A stretch of 64,000 nucleotides of DNA from Selenomonas bovis DSM 23594 (GTDB lineage: Bacteria > Bacillota > Negativicutes > Selenomonadales > Selenomonadaceae): contig NZ_KB908380.1 in the NCBI RefSeq assembly GCF_000381005.1, positions 124,001 to 188,000 of the forward strand. Direction: 5' to 3'. Below, in pieces: positions 23,439 to 35,199 of the stretch; position 1 is the first letter of the stretch, and every line of letters starts with the position of its first letter. Made by a program: the position numbers and the translations under genes. The notes beneath the pieces were generated by a model that did not search any database, was not told where the DNA came from, and was given only the letters and a program-made list of their open reading frames with translations.

Positions 23439-25499
23439 TTACTTTCTCTCCTTTGCGGCTGCAGCCGCCTTCTTAAGCAGCCACTGCCAGAGCTCGATGA
23501 GCACCATGCAGAGCGCGCCGATACCGGCGCCGAGCACGATGCCGCCGATGCCGCGCATGAACGACATATAGACCGGCGTGCGCATGTGCGCGAACGTCTC
23601 CACCATCGATCCCTGACCGATCGTCGCGACGAGCACGAGCGCGCAGAGCACCATCGTCGGCCACTTGCGCCAGAACGCCATCCACGCGAGCAGGAAGGCC
23701 GGATGGCCGATGAGCAGTTCCTTCGTGCGCGGACGCGCGTAGAACGCCTGTTCGAGCGCCGCGCGGAACCTGAGCTCGAGGCTCGAGACCGGCATGCCGG
23801 ACGTATGGCCGCTGCGCGCGACGAACACGACGGCGGCAGCGAGCACGACGAGGCCGATGAGCAGCGTCTTGATGCGCACGGGCATGTCGAAGATCTTCTT
23901 CATCTGCGCGATGACGCCGTCCGTATCGTCCATGCGGCCATCGAAGATGTCGAAGCGCTGCAAAAACGCGATGCCGACGAGCACGATGGGCAGCAGGAAT
24001 GTGAGCTTGATGCCGCGGAAGATATTGAACTCAAGCAGATACTCCGTATCAGCGAGCGCACCGGAGAGGTACGCCGCGCCGACATAGGAGAGCGCCCCCG
24101 TCACGAAGAGCGCGGTAACACCCGTCGCGACGAGCGCCAGCAGGCTTTTTCCCGTCCTCTGGCACGCGCGGATGCGGTCGAGCTGCCAGATCACGGCCAG
24201 CGCGGGGAACACGTTCGCGCTCGCGAAAGCCGCGAGCACACGGATCTTCGCGCCGTTGCCCATGAGCACGGGCACGGCGGCGAGGAGTGCCAAGACCGCG
24301 AAAATGAGGTACTGGTAGCGTGGGCGCGCGTTCAGACGCGGGATGACGAGCGAGAGATAGAGCACGCCCGCCGCCGCGACGCCGAGCATGAGCACGGCGC
24401 GCAGGTATTTGCTCGGATAGAAACTCGAGAACGTCGCCGCAGGACCGACCGTGAAGCCGTGGCGCAGCAGAGCCTCATGCGTATCACGGAAATACTTCAT
24501 GTTCGTTTCCATGAGCGTCATATTGGGCGACGGCTTGTCGTAGATGCGCAGGAGGTCGATGCGGATGTTGCGCTCCATGTCCGTATTCGCCCAGCGCTCG
24601 ACGGCCGTGTCGATCTTGAGCTTCGGCTGCTCGTCCTTCGGGATGGAGTAGAGGCGCGCGACCTTGTCGTAGCCGAGACCTTTCGCGACCTCCGTCATAC
24701 CGTCCTGCTTGTAGAACTGCAGCTGCGTGACCGCCTCGATGAGGCCGAGGTTGATGCCGCGCGCCCTCATCTCATCGATGGTCGTCTGGAGCGCCTTCGG
24801 CGTGCCGAGCACCTGGTTGCCGGAGAAGACAATCTCTGAGATCTGGAAGCTGTCGAGGCGCGAGAAGACCGCCTTGACGTCGTCAGGCGTGCATTTCTCG
24901 TAGTTGCTCGGCCGCGCGAGCACATAGAAGCCCGCGTCGTTCACCGCCTGCATCTCGTCGGTCGGCATGCCGAGGTTCATCTTCATGAGGGACTCGTAGT
25001 GCGCCTTGACGGCGAGCACTTCCTCGCCGCCCGCGCTGAGCACGCTCACGCGGTCGCTGCCGAGGCGGCGGTAGAGATCCTCCTTCACCTCGCGGTAGGT
25101 GCGCTTGTCGTGACCCGTGACGTAGACCTCGGTGCCCTTGATCTCGCCGTCCTCGACGAGCTTTCGCCAGGCGGGATCCGTGAGCGTGCCGTCATGGTAG
25201 CTTTCGAGCAGGCGTGCGCCGCTCACCGCCGTCGTCTTGCCGTTCTCGTTGAGCTTCTTGAACGTCGTCTCGTAAACGGCGAGCGAGGTGATGCCCGCGT
25301 CCTTCGCCGCCTGGAGCACCTCGGCCTCCGGCAGGCCCTCGCGCTGCGCGAGCTCCTGCAGCCCCTCGTAGTCAATCGCGAGATCGACGCGTGTGTTCTG
25401 ATGCTCCACGCCGCTGCGCGCGAAATCAATGGCCAGAGCCGCAATGAGTCCGATCGCGATGATGGCGATGAGCACGCGGCTGTATCTGAAAACCTTCAT
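23439..25499 (-). CDS. DUF5693 polytopic membrane protein
   Basis: The start at 25499 (MKVFRYSRVLIAIIAIGLIAAL) gives 686 residues. After one N-terminal helix comes a ~370-residue extracytoplasmic domain (GLQELAQREGLPEAEVLQAAKDAGITSLAVYE, then SEIVFSGNQVLG) and then about nine membrane helices. This fits DUF5693, a family commonly encoded beside csaB. No function is established; the context suggests export or modification of cell-wall polymers. Confidence 0.8.
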   Translation of the reverse strand: MKVFRYSRVLIAIIAIGLIAALAIDFARSGVEHQNTRVDLAIDYEGLQELAQREGLPEAEVLQAAKDAGITSLAVYETTFKKLNENGKTTAVSGARLLESYHDGTLTDPAWRKLVEDGEIKGTEVYVTGHDKRTYREVKEDLYRRLGSDRVSVLSAGGEEVLAVKAHYESLMKMNLGMPTDEMQAVNDAGFYVLARPSNYEKCTPDDVKAVFSRLDSFQISEIVFSGNQVLGTPKALQTTIDEMRARGINLGLIEAVTQLQFYKQDGMTEVAKGLGYDKVARLYSIPKDEQPKLKIDTAVERWANTDMERNIRIDLLRIYDKPSPNMTLMETNMKYFRDTHEALLRHGFTVGPAATFSSFYPSKYLRAVLMLGVAAAGVLYLSLVIPRLNARPRYQYLIFAVLALLAAVPVLMGNGAKIRVLAAFASANVFPALAVIWQLDRIRACQRTGKSLLALVATGVTALFVTGALSYVGAAYLSGALADTEYLLEFNIFRGIKLTFLLPIVLVGIAFLQRFDIFDGRMDDTDGVIAQMKKIFDMPVRIKTLLIGLVVLAAAVVFVARSGHTSGMPVSSLELRFRAALEQAFYARPRTKELLIGHPAFLLAWMAFWRKWPTMVLCALVLVATIGQGSMVETFAHMRTPVYMSFMRGIGGIVLGAGIGALCMVLIELWQWLLKKAAAAAKERK

Positions 25500-25545
25500 T
25501 TGTTTCCCTGTCCTTCGTCTATCTTCCCGGGGCTGCTGCCGTCCC

Positions 25546-26271
25546 TCAATTGTCGTAATAGGGCGCGAGCACATCGTCCGCAGCCGACGCGTCATAGGCC
25601 GCCTGGATGACGACCTTGCCCGTCTGCATCCTGACGTCCGTCACCTTCATGCCGAGCGGCATCTTTCCCTTCTTCACGAGCGGGATGTCGCCGAACACGC
25701 TGCCGAGGCTCGCCTTGCCGAACGGTGCGTTCTTGATGGTGAGGCTCGTCATGTGGAACATGAGCTGGCCGCCGTCGTCGAGCACCGTGCCCGTGAGACG
25801 CGCGTCCGCCATGCGGCCGAATACCTTGACATTCGCCGTGACCGTGACGCCGTCCGACGCGATTGCAACCTCGGTGTTCTCGAGTTTGTCTACCTTGCGC
25901 GCGAGGAGTTCCTTGAGGTTCTCCTCCGTCACGACGCCTGTGAGCGCGAACCTGCCCGCGCGCCTGAGCTCGATATGCTCTCCGCTTGCGAGCGCGCCCA
26001 TGTCGATGCGCAGATCCTCGCCGTCGAGCGCGAGCTCGCTCACGAGGACCTCGCCGAGCCTGCCCTGATGGGCGACGACATGGGCATGGTCCACCTGTCC
26101 AAGCAGGAGCAGCGCACTGGGTGTCGAGGAGAGCTCCGCGCTCACATCGCTCGTGCCGAGACGTTCCTCGATGCGATGCGTGAGCGTCCGCTGTACGACG
26201 GCGGGGAGCACGACCTCCGCGCCGAGCACAGCGGCCGCGAGCAAGAGCGCGAGGATGCCTTTAGATTTCAT
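25546..26271 (-). CDS. DUF2993 / LmeA-like exported protein
   Basis: A 241-residue protein with a signal peptide (MKSKGILALLLAAAVLGAEVV). The ordered pattern IEERLGTSDVSAELSSTPSALLLLGQVD, VVTEENLKELL, and MKVTDVRMQTGKVVIQA fits the DUF2993 family, whose characterised member LmeA acts in periplasmic lipid/glycan metabolism. It overlaps prfB by 11 bases, so expression is coupled. It may bind lipids at the outer face of the inner membrane. Confidence 0.75.
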   Translation of the reverse strand: MKSKGILALLLAAAVLGAEVVLPAVVQRTLTHRIEERLGTSDVSAELSSTPSALLLLGQVDHAHVVAHQGRLGEVLVSELALDGEDLRIDMGALASGEHIELRRAGRFALTGVVTEENLKELLARKVDKLENTEVAIASDGVTVTANVKVFGRMADARLTGTVLDDGGQLMFHMTSLTIKNAPFGKASLGSVFGDIPLVKKGKMPLGMKVTDVRMQTGKVVIQAAYDASAADDVLAPYYDN

Positions 26272-27367
26272 GGTTGGCCTTCGCCGCGAGGTAGGCGCGG
26301 ATGAACGGATCGAGATCGCCGTCCATCACGGCCTGCACGTTGCCCGTCTCCTCGTTCGTGCGGTGGTCCTTGACCATCGTGTAGGGCTGGAATACATAGG
26401 AGCGGATCTGGCTGCCCCACTCGATCTTCTGCTGATCGCCCTCGAGCTTCGCGAGCTCTTTTTCCTTTTTCTCCTGCTCGAGCTCGAAGAGCTTCGCGCG
26501 CAGCATCTTGAGGCACTGCTCGCGGTTCTGGAGCTGGGAGCGCTCGTTCTGGCACTGCACGACGATGCCCGTCGGCTCATGCGTCATGCGCACGGCGGAC
26601 GACGTCTTGTTGATGTGCTGGCCGCCGGCGCCCGACGCGCGGTAGGTATCGACGCGCACATCGGCCATGTTGATGTCGACCTCGACGGCATCGTCGATCT
26701 CCGGCATGATGTCGCAGGCCGCGAACGACGTATGACGGCGCGCGTTCGCGTCAAACGGCGAGATGCGCACGAGGCGATGGATGCCCTTCTCCGACTTGAG
26801 GAAGCCGTAGGCGTTATGCCCCTTGATGAAGAGCGTCGCACTCTTGACACCAGCCTCATCGCCGGGCAGCAGGTCTGCCGTCTCGACGGTGAAGCCGTGG
26901 CGCTCCGCCCAGCGGCCGTACATGCGCAGGAGCATCTGCGTCCAGTCCTGCGCCTCCGTGCCGCCCGCGCCCGCGTGGAGCGTGAGGATGGCGTTGTTCG
27001 CGTCATAGGGGCCGGAGAGCAGCACCTCGAGCTGGAGATTCTCGAGACCATCTGCTACCTTGTCCAGCGCGTCCTTGATCTCCTCCTCGAGCGACTCGTC
27101 GCCGTCCTCCATCGCCATTTCCCAGAGCGTCTGCGCGTCCTCAAACTTCGCCTTGAGGCTTTTGAACTTATCGACGCTGATCTTCACGTCGTTGAGCTCC
27201 TGATTGATCTTCTGCGCTTCCTCAGCGTCGTCCCAGAACGTCGGCTCGCCCATCTTGTACTCGAGCTCGGCAATCTTCTCCTCTTTCGCCGGCACCTCGA
27301 GCGAGACCTCCATCTGGTCGAGCTTTTCCTTGAGTTCCCCGAGACGGGGCTTGATATCTTCTAACAT
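26261..27367 (-). CDS. prfB: Peptide chain release factor 2
   Basis: 368 residues, with the RF2 tripeptide SPF in VRISPFDANARRH and the catalytic GGQ in GAGGQHINKTSSAVR. It terminates translation at UGA and UAA. The reading frame is continuous from MLEDIKPRLG; the internal UGA and programmed +1 shift found near codon 25 in many bacteria are absent (here QMEVSLEVPAKEEKIAELE reads straight through). It follows secA by 47 bases, the usual secA-prfB order. Confidence 0.97.
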   Translation of the reverse strand: MLEDIKPRLGELKEKLDQMEVSLEVPAKEEKIAELEYKMGEPTFWDDAEEAQKINQELNDVKISVDKFKSLKAKFEDAQTLWEMAMEDGDESLEEEIKDALDKVADGLENLQLEVLLSGPYDANNAILTLHAGAGGTEAQDWTQMLLRMYGRWAERHGFTVETADLLPGDEAGVKSATLFIKGHNAYGFLKSEKGIHRLVRISPFDANARRHTSFAACDIMPEIDDAVEVDINMADVRVDTYRASGAGGQHINKTSSAVRMTHEPTGIVVQCQNERSQLQNREQCLKMLRAKLFELEQEKKEKELAKLEGDQQKIEWGSQIRSYVFQPYTMVKDHRTNEETGNVQAVMDGDLDPFIRAYLAAKANHEI

Positions 27368-27413
27368 TGCATTCCTTTCTATATATATACGGGCTGTCGT
27401 GGAGATGCGCGCG

Positions 27414-30011
<2,598 letters not shown>

Positions 30012-30151
30012 AAAGAACCACTCCTCATATATCCATCGAACTGCGCACAAGCTGCCACCGCCTGGAGAGCGTGCGCCCGTCTCGCAGCAAATATAGCCAA
30101 GCGCGCCTTTCCCTTGCGCGCGTGAGACTCACTAAACAAACCCATTTATTG

Positions 30152-30180
30152 ATTTTATCAGACAGTATTATAGAAGTCAA
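30152..30180 (-). promoter_or_regulatory. secA promoter
   Basis: On the minus strand TTGACT and TAAAAT are spaced by 17 bases. A second TATAAT lies within the spacer but is too close to the -35 box to pair with it. Confidence 0.6.
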
Positions 30181-30207
30181 TCAGCCCCGGCGAAGTACGC
30201 GCCTCCA

Positions 30208-30243
30208 AGAAAAAAAGCTGCCGCAGGAAACATCCCGCGGCAG
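30208..30243 (-). terminator. Leftward terminator upstream of the secA promoter
   Basis: CTGCCGC pairs with GCGGCAG and is followed on the minus strand by a run of T. No leftward gene lies to its right before the divergent promoter, so it must stop antisense or short transcripts starting within 30244-30387, or an alternative secA transcript. Confidence 0.65.
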
Positions 30244-30312
30244 GCAGAGAGAAAAGATCGCTTTATCACCAAATCACTGTCACGAAAAGCCCTCTTTATC
30301 CTATAAAGCATA

Positions 30313-30341
30313 TTGACATGCTATGTATAGTACTGTATGAT
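30313..30341 (+). promoter_or_regulatory. Promoter of the solute-binding protein gene
   Basis: TTGACA (30313-30318) and TATGAT (30336-30341) are separated by exactly 17 bases, 47 bases before the start codon. Confidence 0.75.
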
Positions 30342-30387
30342 GATGCTATCATCCTGTTAGAGAATCAGATTGCGAGGTGTTCATCCG

Positions 30388-31191
30388 ATGAAGAAACTTT
30401 TCTTACTGAGCCTTGCCGCATGCTTGCTCGGCGCGCTGGCGATGACGGCGGGCTGCGGCAGCGCGCCAGACAGCGCGGATACGCAGGCGACGGAGCCGCA
30501 GGTGCTGCGCGTGGGCATGGACGCGAGCTATCCGCCGTTCGGCTCGCAGAACCAGGAGACCAAGGACTACGAGGGATTCGACGTCGATATCATCCGCGCC
30601 ATCGCGGCGGAAGAAGGCTTCGCTGTCGAGATCAGCAACCGTTCTTTCGATGGCCTGGTCCCGGCGCTGCAGGCCAGGGAAATCGATGTCGCCATCAACG
30701 ACATCACAATCACCGACGACCGCAGGCAGTCCGTGGACTTCTCCCAGCCGTACTACATCGCAGGGCTCGGCGTCGTCGTCCGCGCGGACAACGACACGAT
30801 CCACACGGCCGAGGATCTGCAGGGCAAGACGCTCGGCGTCTCGATCGGCTCGACGGGCGAAGAGGCGGCGCGCAAGATCCCAGGTGCCGATGTCCGCGTC
30901 TTCAACGCCATCAACGAGGCGTTCCTCGAGGTGCAGAACGGCGGCGTCGACGCCGTCGTCAACGATATCCCGACGAACGAATACTATGTGAGCCACACGG
31001 GCAGCAAGCGCGTGCGCACGGCAGAGGTGGCCCTGACGAAAGAAGATCTCGGCATCGCCGTGCGCAAGGGGAATCATGCACTGCTCGCGAAAATCGATGA
31101 CGGACTCGCAAAAATCAAAGCGAACGGCAGATTCGCAGAAATCTATGAAAAATGGTTTGGCAAACAGCCGCCGCAGGAACTCCTGCAGTGA
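30388..31191 (+). CDS. Amino acid ABC transporter solute-binding lipoprotein, orphan
   Basis: The start at 30388 (MKKLFLLSLAACLLG) leads a lipoprotein signal with lipobox TAGC; 267 residues. Family 3 binding-protein signatures: LRVGMDASYPPFGSQN, GFDVDIIRAIAAEEGF, DGLVPALQAREIDVAINDITIT, RRQSVDFSQPYY, NGGVDAVVNDIP. It should capture a polar amino acid or derivative. No permease or ATPase adjoins it; the next gene is homocysteine methyltransferase, 24 bases downstream, suggesting a methionine-related ligand such as S-methylmethionine. A similar protein at 38385 belongs to a full transporter whose permease it might share. Confidence 0.9.
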   Translation: MKKLFLLSLAACLLGALAMTAGCGSAPDSADTQATEPQVLRVGMDASYPPFGSQNQETKDYEGFDVDIIRAIAAEEGFAVEISNRSFDGLVPALQAREIDVAINDITITDDRRQSVDFSQPYYIAGLGVVVRADNDTIHTAEDLQGKTLGVSIGSTGEEAARKIPGADVRVFNAINEAFLEVQNGGVDAVVNDIPTNEYYVSHTGSKRVRTAEVALTKEDLGIAVRKGNHALLAKIDDGLAKIKANGRFAEIYEKWFGKQPPQELLQ

Positions 31192-31215
31192 GGCGGACGG
31201 AGAGGAGAAGACACC

Positions 31216-32157
31216 ATGAATACGATTGCACGCGATTTAGCGGACTATCCGCTGCTCGTGCTCGACGGCGCCTTTGGCACGGAGCTCGCGCGCCGCGGCT
31301 TTGACACGAACGATGCGCTTTGGTCCGCCAAGGCGCTTTTCGAGAAGCCGGAGCTCGTCGAGGCCGTCCACCGCGATTACTACGAGGCAGGAGCAGACGT
31401 TTCGACGAGTGCGAGCTATCAGGCGACCATCGAGGGCTTTGAAAAGAAGGGATTTTCACGCGACCAGGCCAAAGAACTCATCACGCGCTCGGTCCGCCTC
31501 GTGCAGCGGGCACGCGATGCGTTCTGGCAGCAGGCGGCGAAGCGGCCAGGCCGGCCGCAGCCGCTCGTCGCCGCCTCGGTCGGCCCCTACGGCGCGTATC
31601 TTGCCGACGGCTCGGAGTATCGCGGCGACTACAAGGCGAGCCGCGCGGAGCTCGCGGATTTCCATGCGGAGCGCCTCGCGCTCCTCTGTGGGGCGCAGCC
31701 GGATCTTCTGGCCTGCGAGACGCTGCCGCTGCTCGACGAGGCGCGCGCCATCCTCACCGACCTGCGCCGCCATCCGGAGACTGTGGCTTGGATCTCCTTT
31801 TCGTGCAGGGATGACGCGCATACCTGCGGCGGCGATGCGATTGCCGACTGCGCGCGGCTGCTCGACAAAGAGCCCCAGGTCGCGGCCATCGGCGTCAACT
31901 GCACGGCCCCCCAGCATGTGGCGGGCCTCATCCGCCAGATCCGTCAGCATACGGCAAAGCCCATCGTCGTCTATCCAAACACCGGGGAAACGTACGATGC
32001 CGTAACGAAGACATGGCACGGCAGCCCGACGCCGTACGGCGACTTCGTGCGCGCGTGGTACGCGGCGGGCGCGCGCCTGATCGGCGGCTGCTGCCGCACG
32101 ACACCAGACGATATCCGCGGTATCGCCGCCTTCCGCGCCGAATTGCAGCGCGGCTGA
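31216..32157 (+). CDS. mmuM: Homocysteine S-methyltransferase
   Basis: 313 residues of the betaine/homocysteine methyltransferase fold: LVLDGAFGTELARRG at the start and zinc-binding Cys residues in GVNCTAPQH and GGCCRTTPDD. It transfers a methyl group from S-methylmethionine (or SAM) to homocysteine, giving methionine. Forming a two-gene unit with a solute-binding lipoprotein, it may be linked to uptake of the methyl donor. A bidirectional terminator follows. Confidence 0.93.
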   Translation: MNTIARDLADYPLLVLDGAFGTELARRGFDTNDALWSAKALFEKPELVEAVHRDYYEAGADVSTSASYQATIEGFEKKGFSRDQAKELITRSVRLVQRARDAFWQQAAKRPGRPQPLVAASVGPYGAYLADGSEYRGDYKASRAELADFHAERLALLCGAQPDLLACETLPLLDEARAILTDLRRHPETVAWISFSCRDDAHTCGGDAIADCARLLDKEPQVAAIGVNCTAPQHVAGLIRQIRQHTAKPIVVYPNTGETYDAVTKTWHGSPTPYGDFVRAWYAAGARLIGGCCRTTPDDIRGIAAFRAELQRG

Positions 32158-32235
32158 GCGCAGCGCGCAGCCATCCCCTGCGATGGCGCTATACCATATT
32201 CGCACAGCAGACGTTTATGCTCGTACTTTGCACAC

Positions 32236-32266
32236 AAAAAGCGACACCGCGCAGGTGCCGCTTTTT
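32236..32266. terminator. Bidirectional terminator after mmuM
   Basis: AAAAAGCGACACC and GGTGCCGCTTTTT are near-perfect complements around a short loop, with A and T runs on both sides. Confidence 0.75.
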
Positions 32267-32373
32267 GCTATGTAATCCTCAATCAGGTGCAGCGGAAAGC
32301 GCGCGCTGACGGTGCACTGCAAAAGACAATGACGGGGTCGCCTCGCGGCGTCTCCAACCACTTCCCCATCATC

Positions 32374-32405
32374 AAAAAAGGAGACAGCGCCTTTCCCCTG
32401 TCTCC
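32374..32405 (-). terminator. Terminator of the glcDF operon
   Basis: On the minus strand GGAGACAG pairs with CTGTCTCC and is followed by six T residues, 18 bases after the glcF stop. Confidence 0.75.
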
Positions 32406-32422
32406 TGTCGATATTTTGTCAA

Positions 32423-33742
32423 TCACTCGAAGCCGCCGGCATGGTAGGACGCTGCGAGCAGCTGGATCGGATGATAGACTACCTGCGGCAGCTTGCGGTG
32501 GATGATGCCGTCCGTGATGTGCATGCGGCAGCTCGGGCAGCTCGTCGCGACGTAGTCGGCGTGCGTCGCCGCGATGTTGTCGCACTTCCTGTCGTTGATC
32601 TTGCGGCTCATCTCGTAATGCGCCATGCAGAAGGAGCCGCCGGAGCCGCAGCAGCGGTCGTGTTCCTTCATCTCGCGGAACGTGAGCCCCGGGATGGATT
32701 TCAGGACCTCGCGCGGCTGCGCGGTGATGCCGAGGCCGCGCACCATGTGGCACGGATCGTGCATCGTGACGACCTTGTCGACGTTGCCGAGCATGTCCTT
32801 CCGATAGCCCCTTTCTACGAGCAGCTCGCTGATCTCGCGCACCTTCGCCGCCATCTTCTCGGCGCGCGCCCTCCACGCAGGATCGTCGCTGAGCCACCCG
32901 GGATAGTGCTTGAGCGCCTCGACGCAGGAGCCGCAGGCACCGACGATGTAATCGACGTCGAGATGCTCGAACACCTCGATCGTATGCTTCGCCATCTCGT
33001 TTGCCAGCGCGAACTCGCCGGAGACGTGGACGGGCGTGCCGCAGCAATGCTGCTTCGGCGGCAGGATGATCTCGACCTCATTGGCGCGCAGGACGTCGAT
33101 GACGGCCTTGCCGATGTCCGTGTACATGTAGTTGATCGTGCAGCCCGTGAAGAAGGCAACGCGGTACTTCGGATGCGGGCAGGCGATGACCTCTGGATAC
33201 TGGCTGCGGAGCGGCTTTGCCGCGAGCGGCGGCGTCGCGCGCTCAGAATCCATGCCCGGCATCGGCAGGCGTGAGACGACGGCGTTCTTGCCGGGGATTT
33301 CCTTGAACGTCATCCAGCCGAACATGCCGCCGAGCTTGAGCGCTGCATCGAAGAGCGAGCGGTTGGCGAGCAGACGGAAAACGTTCTTCTTGACAGGATG
33401 AAGCCCGCGCGCCTTGACGGCCGCGTTCCGCGCGCGCAGGATGAGCTCATCCGCCTCGACGCCGCAGGGGCAGTTCGCCGCGCAGCTCTTGCAATTGAGG
33501 CACATCGCCATGATGTGATCGAAATTTTTCGATACGGGCAGTCTCCCCGAGAGGACGCCCTGCATGAGGGAAATCTTGCCGCGCGCGACCATCTGCTCCT
33601 GATGCGTCTCGCGGTAGATGGGGCAGACTGCCTGGCAGTTGCCGCACTTCATGCAGTTCGCCATCGCGTCATCGAGATCTGCGAGCAACGTGGCGTCCTG
33701 TGCATTGAGATCGGCTGCCGTTATTTTCTTCTCCTCTGACAT
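32423..33742 (-). CDS. GlcF-like Fe-S subunit of glycolate/D-lactate oxidase
   Basis: 439 residues. Two 4Fe-4S motifs (CMKCGNCQAVCPIY and CLNCKSCAANCPCG) are followed by two CCG domains (FFTGCTINYMY..QHCCGTPVHVSG and HDPCHMVRGLG..DRCCGSGGSFC). It accepts electrons from the FAD subunit, whose stop is one base away, and passes them on towards the quinone pool. The pair is the canonical counterpart of the divergent oxidase at 13620. Confidence 0.9.
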   Translation of the reverse strand: MSEEKKITAADLNAQDATLLADLDDAMANCMKCGNCQAVCPIYRETHQEQMVARGKISLMQGVLSGRLPVSKNFDHIMAMCLNCKSCAANCPCGVEADELILRARNAAVKARGLHPVKKNVFRLLANRSLFDAALKLGGMFGWMTFKEIPGKNAVVSRLPMPGMDSERATPPLAAKPLRSQYPEVIACPHPKYRVAFFTGCTINYMYTDIGKAVIDVLRANEVEIILPPKQHCCGTPVHVSGEFALANEMAKHTIEVFEHLDVDYIVGACGSCVEALKHYPGWLSDDPAWRARAEKMAAKVREISELLVERGYRKDMLGNVDKVVTMHDPCHMVRGLGITAQPREVLKSIPGLTFREMKEHDRCCGSGGSFCMAHYEMSRKINDRKCDNIAATHADYVATSCPSCRMHITDGIIHRKLPQVVYHPIQLLAASYHAGGFE

Positions 33743-33743
33743 A

Positions 33744-35129
33744 TCAGCACTCTCCTAACAGCTTTCCGGGGTTCAAGATGAGATTCGGATCGAGCGCACG
33801 CTTGATGCTCCGCATCGCCTCCATGCCTTCCTTGCCGTGCTGGAGCTCCATCCAGGGGAGCTTGCCGAGGCCGATGCCGTGCTCGCCGGAGAGCGTGCCG
33901 CCGAGGCTGACGGCGCCGCGGAAGATATCGTCCATCGCCGCGCGCACGCGCTTCGTCTCGTCCTCATCACGCAGGTCGCAGACGATGGTCGGATGCATAT
34001 TGCCGTCGCCCGCATGACCGAACGTGCCGATCGTCATATTGTGCTCCTTGGCGGCTTTCTTGATGATGTTGAGGAATGCCGGAATCTTGCTGCGCGGAAC
34101 GGTCGCGTCCTCGACGAACGTCGTCGGGCGGAGCTTGGCGAGGCAGGGGAGCGCCATGCGGCGCGCCGTCCAGAGCTGCTCTTTGTGAGCGGGATCGCGC
34201 GCGAGCGTGACCTCGCGGGCGTTGTTTTCCTCGAGGACCTCCATGACCTTTTTCGCATCATCCTCGACGATGACGGGATGGCCGTCGACCTCGATGAGCA
34301 GGATGGCATCCGCATCCGTCGGCAGGCCGACATGCATGAAATCCTCCACGGTGCGAATGGTTGCGTTGTCGAGGATCTCGAGCGTCGCGGGGATGATCTT
34401 CGCCGCGATGATGCCCGAGACAGCCCGTCCGGCATCCTCGATCGTATCGAAAATGGCGACCATGCTCTTCTGCGCCTGCGGCGCCGGTACGAGCTTCAGG
34501 AGCGCCTTCGTCACGATGCCGAGCGTCCCCTCCGAGCCCGTGAAGAGCTTCGTCATATCGTAGCCGGAGACATCCTTGACATTCTTGCCGCCCGTGTGCA
34601 GCACGTCGCCGTTCGCGAGAACGACTTCGAGCCCCTGCACGTAGTTTTTCGTGATGCCGTACTTGAGCCCGCGGAGCCCGCCGGAGTTCTCCGCGATCGT
34701 CCCGCCGAGACTCGCCGTCTTGACCGTGCCGGGATCCGGCGGATAGATGAGGCCGTACTGCGCGATGTGATCGTTGATGTCCTGTACGATCACGCCCGCC
34801 TCGACCTCCGCGATGAGGTTCTCGAGATCGACGTCGATGATCTTGTTGAACCGCAGCATCAAGAGGACGATGCCGCCCTTCAGAGGTGCCGTCCCCGCCG
34901 AGAGATTCGTGCCCGAGCCGCGCGTGTAGACCGGCACGCGGTTCGCGTTCGCCAGCTTCATGATCCGGGAGACTTCCTCCGTCGTACCGGGACTCACGAC
35001 GACATCCGGCAGATACGTATGGCCCGGCGTTGCGTCATAGGAGTACGCATAGAGATCCTCCTGGGATGTCTGCACGTATTCGCTCCCAACGATTTTTTTC
35101 AGCTCTTCGATCAGTTCTTCTTTGCTCAT
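33744..35129 (-). CDS. GlcD-like FAD-binding subunit, glycolate or D-lactate dehydrogenase
   Basis: The start at 35129 (MSKEELIEELKKIVG) follows GAGGAG; 461 residues. FAD-domain motifs are PVYTRGSGTNLSAGTAP, GGTIAENSGGLRGLKYG and FTGSEGTLGIVTKALL. The catalytic-domain motifs GTFGHAGDGNMHP and GGTLSGEHGIGLGK are intact, as in 2-hydroxy-acid dehydrogenases. It oxidises D-lactate or glycolate. A MITE sits ~70 bases upstream of the start (35200-35360) and may have replaced or separated its promoter. Confidence 0.9.
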   Translation of the reverse strand: MSKEELIEELKKIVGSEYVQTSQEDLYAYSYDATPGHTYLPDVVVSPGTTEEVSRIMKLANANRVPVYTRGSGTNLSAGTAPLKGGIVLLMLRFNKIIDVDLENLIAEVEAGVIVQDINDHIAQYGLIYPPDPGTVKTASLGGTIAENSGGLRGLKYGITKNYVQGLEVVLANGDVLHTGGKNVKDVSGYDMTKLFTGSEGTLGIVTKALLKLVPAPQAQKSMVAIFDTIEDAGRAVSGIIAAKIIPATLEILDNATIRTVEDFMHVGLPTDADAILLIEVDGHPVIVEDDAKKVMEVLEENNAREVTLARDPAHKEQLWTARRMALPCLAKLRPTTFVEDATVPRSKIPAFLNIIKKAAKEHNMTIGTFGHAGDGNMHPTIVCDLRDEDETKRVRAAMDDIFRGAVSLGGTLSGEHGIGLGKLPWMELQHGKEGMEAMRSIKRALDPNLILNPGKLLGEC

Positions 35130-35199
35130 CTCTTTACTCTCCTCTTTCAGAATCATGGATTCCACCAAGGCTTCCCTGCCAATCCACTCCATATCCTTA

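Larger units (their letters stand above)
30012..30387. other. Divergent intergenic region between secA and the solute-binding gene
   Basis: It holds a minus-strand promoter for secA, a minus-strand terminator to the right of it, and a plus-strand promoter for the solute-binding gene. No convincing gene is seen in the remaining bases. Confidence 0.6.

Noticed and set aside
30388-31191. The binding protein as part of a complete transporter at this locus
   Set aside because: No permease or ATPase gene flanks it on either side within the window.
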